A stretch of 64,000 nucleotides of DNA from Acidianus brierleyi (GCF_003201835.2 NZ_CP029289.2:620001-684000), one strand, 5' to 3'. Counted from the first letter of the stretch, positions 1 through 8,820 are shown. Made by a program: numbers and translations. The notes: generated by a model from the sequence alone, not told the origin.

Positions 1-300
1 AGTGGTCAATATGGTTATGCTCAGTGGGGAGACGGTAAAATTACGTCTACAGGGAATATTAAAACAGCTGGAAATAGTTTTTATTTTTTCGTGAGTTACA
101 TAAATGAATACATAAAGAATAATAATCAAACAGAAAATTACTTTACAAATACTATTGTAAGTGTATATATTCCGGTTAATACTATGAATCAGATTTGCGG
201 TAGTGGTCATGTTTATGTTAGTTATTTGAATTATTCTACTGCTTTACAGGCGCCTTTATTGGGTTTTATAATGAATTATTCTTCTTATTATGGTGGTTAG
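1..300 (+). CDS. C-terminal part of an unknown protein, cut by the window edge
   Basis: The reading frame is open from base 1 to a TAG at 298-300, giving at least 99 residues. It is rich in Gly, Ser, Asn and Tyr and ends in a short Tyr/Gly-rich tail (SSYYGG). There is no recognisable domain. Such composition is common in secreted or virion surface proteins of Sulfolobales elements, but that is only inference. The next gene starts 1 base after its stop, so the two are probably cotranscribed. Confidence 0.5.
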   Translation, partial: SGQYGYAQWGDGKITSTGNIKTAGNSFYFFVSYINEYIKNNNQTENYFTNTIVSVYIPVNTMNQICGSGHVYVSYLNYSTALQAPLLGFIMNYSSYYGG

Positions 301-301
301 T

Positions 302-793
302 ATGAGTAGGTTGATTTATTTTTATATTGTTTATTTGTTATTCTTTTTCTTATTTCTCTTATTTTATGATTTGAGTGTTTTTTTGACTGTTAGTTCTTTT
401 CCTGTTCCTTTCTTCTTGTTTTATACTCCTTTTGCGCGTGAAATATTTCTTGTTGTTCAATTTCTGGGTATTCCTTTCCTCTTCTTGCTTTTCTTTTTTC
501 TTTCTGGTAAGGATTACGTTATCGCTTTATTAGTTGGATATTTTATAATGCTCGTGATCTTCTATTTCTTTCCTAATATTTTTGATTTTTCTATTCTTGC
601 TTCAATAGGTCTTGGATTGTTTGTTTCTGTAATACCTAGTTGTACTTCAAGGTTGAGTAAGGTATTGTGGGGTATATCTTCACTTTACTTTATAATGATG
701 ATGGTTAATGCTTATTTTTCATTACAATTTTATCCACTATTTATTATACCGAGTATAATAGCTTCTGGAATAGAAATAATGAATTTGAGATAA
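302..793 (+). CDS. Multi-pass membrane protein of unknown function
   Basis: The 163-residue product is almost entirely hydrophobic, with about five predicted membrane segments rich in Phe, Leu and Ile and few charged residues. I chose the ATG at 302, directly after the upstream stop at 300; an in-frame ATG at 290 would overlap that gene. No family was recognised. Tight coupling to the upstream surface-like protein suggests a small operon from an integrated plasmid or virus. Confidence 0.55.
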   Translation: MSRLIYFYIVYLLFFFLFLLFYDLSVFLTVSSFPVPFFLFYTPFAREIFLVVQFLGIPFLFLLFFFLSGKDYVIALLVGYFIMLVIFYFFPNIFDFSILASIGLGLFVSVIPSCTSRLSKVLWGISSLYFIMMMVNAYFSLQFYPLFIIPSIIASGIEIMNLR

Positions 794-855
794 TTTATCA
801 TTTAATATGTTTTTTATCATTTTTAAGCATGAGGTTATTTATTTGTGTAGATATT

Positions 856-996
856 TTACGAATCATCTGAGCTAACATACAGACCTATATTATTTATTAT
901 TTGTTCCTCAGTTAGATTTTCATAACTTTCTCCTGATATGAAAGCCACTACTTCCTTATCTTTATGTGTTAAGTGAACTCCTACGGCGATTTTCAC
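856..996 (-). CDS. Small 46-residue protein of unknown function
   Basis: A GTG at 996 is preceded by an AGGAG motif at 1005-1009 with 8 bases of spacing, a good ribosome-binding site. The frame runs to TAA at 856-858. The product begins VKIAVGVHLTHKDKE and ends in an acidic SSDDS tail. It is too short to assign. It sits just upstream of an IS110 element, which starts within about 50-80 bases of its 5' end and may have separated it from its promoter. Confidence 0.45.
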   Translation of the reverse strand: MKIAVGVHLTHKDKEVVAFISGESYENLTEEQIINNIGLYVSSDDS

Positions 997-1078
997 GAAC
1001 AACACTCCTAAACAAGAAGACAAGCTTTACAAGAGTAAAACTTTTATAAAGAGAACAAGAAAATAACACAAGCCGAAA

Positions 1079-1280
1079 GTGGGCATGGGGATAAAACCCC
1101 GTTGGATAGGCTGGCTATACGTCCCCCGCGATCTAACATGTGGGACAATATCCCGAGTAGGAGTGTGCAAAAATTTAAGGGGACGTTCTCATACTTACTC
1201 TACACTATCTCCTAACAAAATTAACAATATAACGCGTATTATTATAGAAAAATTCAAGAATTAGAAAAAGAGTATTACAC
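1079..1280 (+). ncRNA. Candidate bridge RNA of the first IS110 element
   Basis: This stretch upstream of the transposase has no good reading frame but holds nested inverted repeats. ACGTCCCC at 1119-1126 is perfectly complementary to GGGGACGT at 1179-1186, and inside it lies a GGGA...TCCC hairpin (1142-1154). A GGGG/CCCC hairpin lies at about 1086-1100. IS110 transposases of the IS621 type use a bridge RNA from exactly this position, with loops that pair with target and donor DNA. The assignment rests on position and folding only. Confidence 0.4.
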
Positions 1281-2432
1281 ATGGAAAGGAAGATAAAGCC
1301 TAAAGTATTTGCAATAGATGTGGGGGAATCAAGACTTGTTGCAACCAAGATGGAGATAAACAACAACACAGTAAAAGAAGCTGATACGAGAGAATTCAAA
1401 TACAACGAGGAAGGACTCAAAGAACTTATAAAATTCCTAGAAGGATACGAAGAAGGAATAATGGAAGCAACAGGAGTATACTTCTACCACGTATACAACG
1501 TACTGAGAGACAAGGGACTAAAAGTAAACGTGATAAACCCTGTCCAAACAGTTGAAGTCCTAGGCAAGAAGACAGACAAGAACGACTCCATAAGACTCGC
1601 AATAGCCTACGCTGCAGGCACAGTAAAAGGATCGTACATACCAACGGGAGAAATGCAAGAACTAAGAGAAATGACAAGACACAGAGAAGGACTAGTAGAG
1701 AGAAAGACACAAGTAAAGAACGAGATAAGGAAAGTTCTAGAAACAGCAGGATACAAGCTACCTCCCTTCGAAAAGAAGACAAAGGAAATAGTGAGAAAAC
1801 TAGCCACTGATGAGAAGCTAACTGACGAAGAGATCAAGGAGTACTCCAAATTATTGGGAAGAAAATTAACTAGAATAGAAGCGTTCATCCTAAAACAACT
1901 CCTGGACCTACTGAACATTATAGAAGAACAAATCAAGGAAGTGGAGAACGAGATAATGAAGTTCCTACCCGAGGAAGCAGTAGAGTTGACTAAGATACCC
2001 GGAATAGGCCCAATCTCTGCAGCCACAATTTACGCTGAGCTTGGAGACGTGAGCAGGTTTGAGTCTTCGAAACAAGCTGCTTCTTATGCTGGAGTTTCTC
2101 CAAGGACTAAGCAGAGCGGGAAGACCGAATTTCACAACGGTCTCATCAAGGGGAATAAGCACTTATCCCGCGTTCTATTCCTTGTTGCAAGGTCCGCTAA
2201 GAACACGACCCAATTTAATGGCTTCTATCAAGCCTTGTTGAAGAGGACAAGCAATTCCAAAAAGGCTACATTAGCCTTGGCCAACAAGATATGTAGGATA
2301 GTTTATCACGTACTCAAGGATGGGGAATACAAGGGTGAGACTAAGAAGACTAGGTATAGGGGAGGAGGTGGTGAAGGCCCTCAAGTTGACCCCAATCAAG
2401 TAGTTCCTTCGGCTCTTCAAGCTATCGCCTAG
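1281..2432 (+). CDS. IS110-family transposase (DEDD recombinase), intact
   Basis: The 383-residue protein has the IS110 architecture: an N-terminal RuvC-like DEDD domain beginning with AIDVGESRLVA and continuing with MEATGVYFYHV, then KKTDKNDS, and a C-terminal Transposase_20 domain with a helix-hairpin-helix (TKIPGIGPISAATI) and the conserved YAGVSPRTKQSG...GNKHLSRVLF segment that carries the catalytic serine region. Length is normal for the family and no frameshift is seen, so it may be active. The ATG at 1281 is in the usual place after the non-coding leader. Confidence 0.85.
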   Translation: MERKIKPKVFAIDVGESRLVATKMEINNNTVKEADTREFKYNEEGLKELIKFLEGYEEGIMEATGVYFYHVYNVLRDKGLKVNVINPVQTVEVLGKKTDKNDSIRLAIAYAAGTVKGSYIPTGEMQELREMTRHREGLVERKTQVKNEIRKVLETAGYKLPPFEKKTKEIVRKLATDEKLTDEEIKEYSKLLGRKLTRIEAFILKQLLDLLNIIEEQIKEVENEIMKFLPEEAVELTKIPGIGPISAATIYAELGDVSRFESSKQAASYAGVSPRTKQSGKTEFHNGLIKGNKHLSRVLFLVARSAKNTTQFNGFYQALLKRTSNSKKATLALANKICRIVYHVLKDGEYKGETKKTRYRGGGGEGPQVDPNQVVPSALQAIA

Positions 2433-2477
2433 CCATGTTAGAGGCAAAGCATGTGGAGCCTATCCATCTCCTACCTA

Positions 2478-2637
2478 ACGGATGGAGTCTTCCGCCCCCT
2501 TTGAACCCTATATAGATTAATTAGTTGGGGAGAGTAATACTCTCCAACTGGGAAACATGGTCGACCCTTTGACTGAAGCAAAGTCTTCGAACGGGGGCGT
2601 GACAAACCCCTACCATCGGACTGAACATTGTGATAAT
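2478..2637 (+). ncRNA. Candidate bridge RNA of the repeated IS110 element, copy A
   Basis: The region before the transposase ATG is GC-rich and folds. AGTTGG..AGAGTA (2523-2536) pairs with TACTCTCCAACT (2538-2549) with a two-G bulge, and a second structured part follows around 2556-2620. The same stretch is kept in the second copy (38,830-38,988) with almost no change. Its position matches the bridge RNA of IS110-type elements. No expression evidence is available. Confidence 0.4.
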
Positions 2638-3611
2638 ATGCACGGATATAGGTGTGATAAAGAGGTAGGGATCCTAGGAATAGACATATCAAAAGATCAT
2701 CTAGTAACGAGTGAGGGGAGGGTCTACGAGAACAACAAGAAGGGTTATGAAGAAATACTAAAAGTGAAACTAAACACAATAGTGGTCGAACCGACAGGAG
2801 CATACTCAATAAAACCATGTCAATACTTCAAGGAAAAAGGGATCAAGATACTACAAGTAAGCCCAAATATACTATGGAAGGAGAAGGACTTGAGAGGAAA
2901 GAAAACAGATTTTTACGACGCACAAAAACTAATAAACATGGCAAACAAGGCAAAGGAGTACAACTACAACCCATTGAAAGAACTAGTAACACTATACGTC
3001 TTCCTAAAAGACCTTGAAGTAAAGTACAAGAACAGGGTAAAAAGAGCACTATTCCTAGTCAGTGACGAGGAAAAAATAAGCAAGGAAATGCTTGAAGAAT
3101 TCTCTAAAGGAAACTTCAAAATACAATTATACAACTTGGAACAAAGATCGTACTTGAAGAAATCGAAGTATTATCTAAAGCACTACTGGAAACAAGCGAG
3201 AAAATAAAAGAAGTAGAGAAAATGATACAATCACAGTCTGAAAATCACGTTCTATTAACTATACCGGGAATAGGAAAACTTTCTTCGGGAATAATAATAG
3301 GCATTGTTGGGGACATTAAACGCTTTCCTAACCCTGAGTCCTTCGTAGCCTACTGTGGTTTAGACCCAATAGTTGAGAGGAGCGGTAAAGCTACTGTAAG
3401 TAAGGGAATATCGAAGAAGGGTAATAAGTACTTGCGCAGCTTGTTCTACTTCCTCGCTGAGATGAATTACTCTCGTAATCCTACATTACTAGAATTTTAC
3501 GAGAACCATAAGGAAAAGTTGAAGGGAAAGAAGTTGTCTGCTTTAGCCAGGAAATTGGCTAGAATAGTTTGGAGTGTTTGGTATAATAATAAGCCTTATG
3601 AGCCTAAGTGA
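2638..3611 (+). pseudogene. IS110-family transposase, frameshifted (copy A)
   Basis: The N-terminal part starts at ATG 2638 and shows the DEDD motifs GIDISKDHL and VVEPTGAYS. An in-frame extension back to 2557 is really leader DNA. The frame is lost around 3110-3150: the protein continues 1 base back (-1), passing TKIVLEEIEVLSKALL into the C-terminal TIPGIGKLSSGII and YCGLDPIVERSGKATVSKG segments (to 3611). The same frame break is present in the second copy, so it predates the duplication or is recoded. Confidence 0.75.
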
Positions 3612-3620
3612 CCATAAATC

Positions 3621-3648
3621 GCCACGTGGATTGAAAGGTACACGTGGC
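3621..3648. repeat. Terminal hairpin of the IS110 element
   Basis: GCCACGTG at 3621-3628 and CACGTGGC at 3641-3648 form a perfect 8-base stem with a 12-base loop, 10 bases after the transposase stop. The identical hairpin is in the second copy at 39,965-39,992. It may act as a terminator or as part of the right end. Confidence 0.6.
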
Positions 3649-3675
3649 AATCTTAGTTGACATTATGCTTGAAGT

Positions 3676-4038
3676 TCAACCGAAATATTTATTACTGAAC
3701 GCCCTTGTTAAATAAATCTGTACTTGAGTATTATTTAGTGTAAGTTCTACTGTTTTTCCATCCTTGAATTGCAGTATAATGTAAAGTTGCTTGAATCCAG
3801 TTGGTTTTATCCCTATTGTATATTCTCCATTATTATGAATTTTTAAATTAAATTTTATTTTAAATGAGAACGAGTAAGATGAGTTGGTTTTAGATATTAT
3901 AGAGACATTAGATCCGTTCAATTGAGTTATAACTTGACCATGGGTACCAGGGTGTAAAACTGTATATAATTCTATACCTAGGATTACGTTAGTGATAAGA
4001 GTAATTACAACTAATGCTACTATCAAATTTTGCTTCAT
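3676..4038 (-). pseudogene. Small secreted or membrane-anchored protein, C-terminus replaced by IS110
   Basis: The product starts with a hydrophobic anchor or signal segment (LIVALVVITLITNVILGI, residues 5-22) and continues as a beta-rich, Asn/Thr-rich outer domain typical of small archaeal envelope proteins. Bases 3676-3711 of the frame belong to the inserted IS110 element, so the last 12 codons are IS-encoded and the native end is lost. No family was recognised. Confidence 0.55.
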
Positions 4039-4315
4039 GTATAATACTTTCTATTTCAGATGGATTAAAAAGGAATTCTAGTGGAACACTACTTGAAACG
4101 CTAGTATTTCGGGTAAGTTTTAGTCTTATATAAGTTGTTAAGACTTATTTATAGCAGTTTTTCATAGATATAACGCATTAAAAACTATCTGTTCTAAGAA
4201 TCAAATCATGAATCAAAATTAGGGAATTCTGACTCATAAGTCTCATAAGAATAGAGAAAAGATACTCAAGGCTCTTATCGATTGGAATTTTCAAATTTAA
4301 ACTTCCTAAGAAAGA

Positions 4316-4324
4316 TTTTAAATA
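4316..4324 (+). promoter_or_regulatory. TATA-like box for the MFS gene
   Basis: TTTTAAATA is centred about 27 bases before the ATG at 4347, the spacing expected of a leaderless archaeal transcript. The rest of the gap 4039-4315 holds no gene that I can support. Confidence 0.5.
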
Positions 4325-4346
4325 AGTCTAACTCTTCCATTTTCTA

Positions 4347-5549
4347 ATGGATGATAAATTTTGGAGACTATTGTTAGCTAGGGGATTTATTAGATTATCC
4401 TCTATGATGTTCGCTATATTCTTTATGTGGAGATTAATTACGCAATATAATTCAATTTTCATTGTTAGTTTAATTCCTGCACTCTCAATAGTAGGTTATG
4501 TTATTGTTTCTATTCCTGAAGGCTATATTTTAGATAAATTTGATAGACCTAAGATTTTGTTTTTATCGTCAGTAATTCTGCTGATAATTTATATTCCTCT
4601 ACTCTTTTACTCATCACTTCTATTAATTTATGTAATTGATCTTTTATCGTCAGTTTTTTTCTTTATATCTGGAGATATTTTTTATACTTTAATAAAAGAC
4701 ATTGTAGAAAAGGAGAAGCTTTCAGAAGCAATGTCCTTTAATGTTATAAGCAGATCTATTTTTGAAATAGTTGGAATATCATTAGGAGGAATTTCTGCTG
4801 CCTTTTTTCCTTACCTATTTCCTTACCTATTAGTCTTCATTTCTTTATTAACTTTGATAATAAGCTACTCTATTTCATCTAATATAAAGACAGTTGCAAT
4901 AGAGAAAAAGAAAGAGGAAAAAACTGAGGAATTAAATTACTCACATGTAATTAAGTTAATAAAATATATGCTGCCTGCGTTATTGATAAGTCTTGTTATT
5001 AATGGAATATTTGTAGCTTTGGACGTTTTTGCTTCAGGAATATTTTATGATATTCTTCACTCTGGCGCATTAGGATATACGGCTTTTATTTTAGCTTTTT
5101 CTTTAGGCACGCTTCTAGGAGGAACTATAGGGAATAGATTCTCAGAGAAGTTGTTAAACGCAAGATCATTTGCTCTGATTATAGCAAGTTTCTCGTTAGT
5201 TTTTTACTTAATAGTTCTAGTAGATTTTTCTCCATATATTGAACCTCTGTACACTCTAATTTTGGGAATAGGTGTCTCGTTGATAGATATTCCTTTAGAA
5301 GCCCTTATAACTAAGATAATTCCTAGTAAGATATTTGGAAGGACGAATTCTTTAATAATGATTTTTATAAATGGCTCTTCTCCAATTTTAGCAGTAGTTT
5401 ATGGCTTTATATCCAATTTTTTTAGTATTAAAATTATATTTATAACGCTAGGTAGTTTGATGCTAATAATATCAATTCCAGCGTTTTTTATTTATAGGAA
5501 ATTGGTTAGGACTAGAGAGGAAGACATAAAAAAGGTATTACAACTTTAG
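4347..5549 (+). CDS. Major facilitator superfamily transporter
   Basis: The 400-residue protein has about 12 hydrophobic segments in two halves separated by a charged loop (KTVAIEKKKEEKTEE, around residue 185). The loop between segments 2 and 3 has the MFS signature-like EGYILDKFDRPKI. It is closest in layout to drug/proton antiporter-type MFS proteins. The substrate is unknown. The gene stands alone, with its own TATA-like box and probably no leader. Confidence 0.75.
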   Translation: MDDKFWRLLLARGFIRLSSMMFAIFFMWRLITQYNSIFIVSLIPALSIVGYVIVSIPEGYILDKFDRPKILFLSSVILLIIYIPLLFYSSLLLIYVIDLLSSVFFFISGDIFYTLIKDIVEKEKLSEAMSFNVISRSIFEIVGISLGGISAAFFPYLFPYLLVFISLLTLIISYSISSNIKTVAIEKKKEEKTEELNYSHVIKLIKYMLPALLISLVINGIFVALDVFASGIFYDILHSGALGYTAFILAFSLGTLLGGTIGNRFSEKLLNARSFALIIASFSLVFYLIVLVDFSPYIEPLYTLILGIGVSLIDIPLEALITKIIPSKIFGRTNSLIMIFINGSSPILAVVYGFISNFFSIKIIFITLGSLMLIISIPAFFIYRKLVRTREEDIKKVLQL

Positions 5550-5704
5550 ATATAATGAACTTAATATAAACAATTATTTTTCTAAAATTATATAATTTAT
5601 AATATTTTTCATGTTGTCAAAATATTATCAGATTGGGCTAAATGAGATTTTCCATATACAAGTTAGTCACGTAATAACATGTGTCTAATCACGGAAGGAA
5701 TTAT

Positions 5705-6427
5705 ATGGAAATTTTATATCGCCTATTCTATAATAGAAGATTAATGAAGTATGTGTTGGTTGCCTTGCTTTTGCTATCTTTCTTTTCACTAGGTTTAGTT
5801 CATGGTTCTAGTTTAGTTCTATATTATAATGGGACTATTATTGCTCATATAGAGGGGGAGAAATATTTTAATTTTGTTGGAGAAAATGTTTCTAATTTAA
5901 TTGTATATGGAACAAAATATAATTTGACGTCTGACAGCATATATTTCTATAATGATAGTAATGTAACTCTTAAGTATAACGCTTTGTTAAAGAAGGGAGT
6001 AATATATGTTAATGAACCATATAATTTGCAAATTAATATATTTCTGCCTAATAATTTTAGTGTAAATTACATAAATCCTACCCCTACTTCTTTTCAAATT
6101 ATAGGAAAATACTATGATATAACATTTAATTCTTCAAATGTAACTATACTATATAGTACAAATCTTGTAGTATCTAGAAATAATAACATAAATTTCTCAT
6201 ATATTATAATAAGCATTATGATAGCTACTAATACAATTTTTGGCTTTCTAATCTATAAGGTAAGAAGATCGGAAAGCAATCAGAAAACGCCGTTGTTATA
6301 TTTTTCTTATTTGACTGCAACAGAAAACTTGGGTAGAAATGGGAAAAGGAATAGCTATAGCAACACTAGTAGTAAGCATAGTAGCCGCAATAATAATATT
6401 CTCTATATTCCCGCCGAATCCAATTAA
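5705..6427 (+). CDS. Secreted or membrane-anchored protein of unknown function
   Basis: I chose ATG 5705 because GGAAGG lies 6 bases upstream; an in-frame GTG at 5681 has no such site. The protein has an N-terminal hydrophobic segment (YVLVALLLLSFFSLGLVHG), an extracellular domain rich in Asn and Tyr with several N-glycosylation sites, and a C-terminal membrane helix (YIIISIMIATNTIFGFLIY) followed by a basic stop-transfer. The last 30 or so residues overlap another gene and look atypical, so the true end may have been changed by a frameshift. Confidence 0.5.
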   Translation: MEILYRLFYNRRLMKYVLVALLLLSFFSLGLVHGSSLVLYYNGTIIAHIEGEKYFNFVGENVSNLIVYGTKYNLTSDSIYFYNDSNVTLKYNALLKKGVIYVNEPYNLQINIFLPNNFSVNYINPTPTSFQIIGKYYDITFNSSNVTILYSTNLVVSRNNNINFSYIIISIMIATNTIFGFLIYKVRRSESNQKTPLLYFSYLTATENLGRNGKRNSYSNTSSKHSSRNNNILYIPAESN

Positions 6428-6503
6428 CATCCTGCTGGGGATCACTTTAGGTTTAATGATATCTATAGCGATCTATGCTAAAGAGAACTATGATGAGTTT
6501 TAA
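6339..6503 (+). CDS. Small 54-residue membrane protein overlapping the previous gene
   Basis: ATG 6339 opens a frame to TAA 6501-6503 with two hydrophobic helices (IAIATLVVSIVAAIIIFSI and INILLGITLGLMISIAIYA) separated by a Pro/Asn turn, and a short acidic tail. It overlaps the last 89 bases of the previous gene in another frame. The hairpin topology and codon use look real. The gap 6504-6744 after it has no supported gene. Confidence 0.45.
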   Translation: MGKGIAIATLVVSIVAAIIIFSIFPPNPINILLGITLGLMISIAIYAKENYDEF

Positions 6504-6744
6504 GGCATTCTACTTTTTCATTTTATTTACTATCGTGAGTGGAAAAGAAAGAAGTTGGAAGAAAAAGCAATCCAGGTGCTTTTCTGCTTTTATTGTGTAA
6601 AAAAGCCCTTCTTTCTCTTCATAAAAAGTTATACATAGTCAAACATTTACCCGAGGTACTCTGGACTCTCGAAGCTAAATAATAAATTTTAGAAGATGAC
6701 ATATTTTCTCCATGACTAAAACTAATTAAGAGTTATACAACCAG

Positions 6745-7137
6745 GTGATAGGTAATATAGCTCTTTATTCTACGGCATACATTCTTTCTCGTCATGGATG
6801 GAATGTGCTGCCTACTTCTAGAAATACAAGAGGCGTTGATATTGTAATATATAGTCAGGATGGAACGAAAATGCATACTATTCAAGTTAAGGGACTATTT
6901 AAACGAAATCCGGTTCCCTTCGGGTCGAATTTGAATAATCTAATTGCAGAATTTTATGTTATAGTTTTGTTGAATGAACTTAAGAGTGAACCGTGGGCTT
7001 TTGTACTTAAGAAAGAGAATATAATTGAGAAATTAGTAAAGAGGGATAAGAATAGAAAAGTAAGCTATTGGCTTAACGATATGAAGTTTTTATCAGAATT
7101 TAAGGATAAATGGGATATTATAGGTTACGGATATTAA
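6745..7137 (+). CDS. Small PD-(D/E)XK-type nuclease-like protein
   Basis: The 130-residue protein has the restriction-endonuclease fold signature: an N-terminal helix (STAYILSRHGWNVLP), then GVDIVIYSQDGT (metal-binding Asp) and HTIQVKGL (the Q-x-K core) at about residues 30-50. The start is GTG 6745 within a GGTG context. Similar stand-alone domains occur in Sulfolobales plasmids and viruses as nucleases or resolvase-like proteins. The exact role is not known. A second such gene lies at 8,821-9,177 on the other strand. Confidence 0.55.
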   Translation: MIGNIALYSTAYILSRHGWNVLPTSRNTRGVDIVIYSQDGTKMHTIQVKGLFKRNPVPFGSNLNNLIAEFYVIVLLNELKSEPWAFVLKKENIIEKLVKRDKNRKVSYWLNDMKFLSEFKDKWDIIGYGY

Positions 7138-7297
7138 ATAAATTTTTATAGTAATCTTTATTTTTAGAATATTTCTTGATTAGATTCGAGCAGACTTTAT
7201 CATTTGTACAGTTCACAAATTGCATAGGTAATGTATTCTTAAATAGCCATAGAGGGCATGAATAATCCTTTTTAGCTCTTCGTACATTATTAAAATC

Positions 7298-7815
7298 ATG
7301 GCAAAGAATAAACAAGAAGAAAACGGCAGAATTACCGTACCGGGTATAATTGCTGAAGAGGAAAAGGGAAATAGTGAAGTTCATGAAGTGCCTCCTGTAA
7401 TAGGAAGCGAAATGCAACCGGAGAGGGCTAAAAGTGATTTGATAGCAACTCGTCAAGCTACCTTACCTCAAACTCCTTACGTAAGGATTGAAAGGATAAA
7501 AAAGAAATATGTAATGCTATTGAAATAATATCCAATGATTATAATTTTTTAATTAATTTAAGTAGTAAAATAAGCTCGTCGATTAAGAAAATTTTACTAC
7601 CCGAACTATACGAAATATCGTATAATACGTATGTTTTAAAATATCCTGTGAATTCAGATAAAGAGTTTGCTGATATTCTAAAACTCGTATTAGAAGTGGC
7701 TAAAAACGAGAATATAAGAATTGAGGGAAAGAACCGTTGGAAGGAATTTTTAGAGAACTATGAAGAAGCGCAAAAAAGTAAAAGAAAGAAAAATTACGAA
7801 GAGTTAGCTGTATGA
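7298..7815 (+). CDS. Unknown protein, probably read through a -1 frameshift
   Basis: The first frame starts at ATG 7298 and stops at 7526-7528 after 76 codons. It contains a canonical slippery heptamer, A AAA AAG, at 7498-7504 in the right phase. A -1 shift there continues without a stop to TGA 7813-7815 and gives a 172-residue product whose second part is helical and Lys/Glu-rich (EICNAIEIISNDYNF... KKNYEELAV). The second part has no ATG of its own near its beginning. It may be programmed frameshifting or a homopolymer mutation. No family was recognised. Confidence 0.45.
7498..7504 (+). promoter_or_regulatory. Slippery heptamer A AAA AAG
   Basis: Codons ATA AAA AAG place the heptamer exactly in the X XXY YYZ phase for -1 slippage. 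The -1 frame is open for more than 100 further codons. Programmed -1 frameshifting at an A-rich heptamer is established for the fucosidase gene of Saccharolobus solfataricus. I see no strong downstream pseudoknot, only a weak 5-base stem. Confidence 0.4.
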
Positions 7816-7844
7816 TATCTCGTTAATTTGAATTTGCTGCTAAA

Positions 7845-8641
7845 TTAACTATACTGATGGTTTTTATGGAGTAGTTGGCTGCATTGATTTACTAAGAATT
7901 CTTCAACCTCATTTTCTTTTAGGAGTGTTATTTTATACTTGCTCTTGTTGTAATCTACATAAATAACATCTGGTTTGCTGTCAATCCCGAAATATTGAAG
8001 AAATCTTTCCCAGACCTCTTTAGGTGGTTCCTCTACAAGATAGAGTTTCCAATCGCATGCTATAATAGACTTACTATAAGGACCAAGCAAGCTACTTGGA
8101 CTATAAGTGAAAACTATCTTAACTTTATACTCTTTAAGTATCTTCTGTAATTTATCTATATTCTCCTTTATTCTCTTCTTCTTATTGTTAAAGAGATTGA
8201 ATAAATCTATACGCCTCCTCCAAACTCACGGGCTTTATAATTATGGTATCTAGCGTGTCTGGGTCAAATAATCTCGTTTCGGGGTTGTAATGCTTCTTTA
8301 TTCCGTATATTGCAAATTTTTCTATGTTATATGTCTTCTTAAGTTCTTCAGAAAGAGGTGGTAAAAATTGAGAAAAACCTCCAATTCTTATATCTTATCT
8401 CTTCAATATTCAAAACACCTATTCTCGAAATAAACTGTGTAAATGGTATGTCATGTAAGACTTTTGATAACCTATGCGGTATCCTATTATAATCGCTTAA
8501 CAATGCTAATTTTAATATTACTAAATCCTTTTTCAACAATTCGTTCCACAAAACAGTCCCATATTTAAATTCTAAGATTCTAAATGGCCTTAAGTATTCT
8601 ACAAATACTTTTTTATATTCCACAAATATAGTTGAATGCAT
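7845..8641 (-). pseudogene. Unknown gene broken into three frames
   Basis: Reading from ATG 8641, the frame leaves its path near 8,380, continues in another frame to a stop at 8188-8190, and in a third frame from about 8,190 to a stop at 7845. Joined, it would encode about 265 residues, with pieces such as EIRYKN/IGGFSQFLPPLSEEL and RFIQSL/NNKKKRIKENIDKL. The third piece has no standard start upstream except an internal TTG at 8090. No domain was recognised. Two frame breaks suggest decay of a plasmid or virus gene. Confidence 0.55.
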
Positions 8642-8820
8642 TACGATTTAAATATTCCTTAAACTTGTATTGACCTCAAATAAATACTAATAACCCCTAC
8701 TGGGAGTTTGATCTGCAAAAATAGCTAGAGTTTGGGTCCATAGTACTTTGTTTATTTTAATGTGTAAAAGCTTCTTTACCTCTTCATACTAGAACCGTAT
8801 AGCTTTACTGAAGAACTAAA

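Larger units (their letters stand above)
1040..2477 (+). mobile_element. IS110-family insertion sequence, first element
   Basis: One long transposase gene (1281-2432) is preceded by about 200 bases of structured, relatively GC-rich non-coding DNA and followed by a short tail. IS110 elements lack terminal inverted repeats and usually make no target duplication, so the left end is only approximate (somewhere in 1030-1080). The right end is taken as the point where the second IS110 element begins at 2478. The two are adjacent and in the same orientation but have unrelated DNA sequences. Confidence 0.6.
2478..3711 (+). mobile_element. IS110-family element, copy A of a two-copy element
   Basis: A 1,234-base unit is nearly identical to 38,830-40,055, and comparing the two copies fixes both ends: left ACGGATGGAGTC, right CGCCCTTGTTAA. 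It contains a structured leader, a frameshifted transposase and a terminal hairpin. The copies differ by several 3-base indels, one 4-base deletion (in the second copy) and a few substitutions. Copy A lies directly against the first IS110 element on the left and inside the 3' end of a minus-strand gene on the right. Confidence 0.8.

Noticed and set aside
3621..3648. GATTGAAAG inside the hairpin, resembling the end of Sulfolobales CRISPR repeats
   Set aside because: It occurs once per IS110 copy inside an 8-base hairpin, with no repeat-spacer pattern. No CRISPR array is present.
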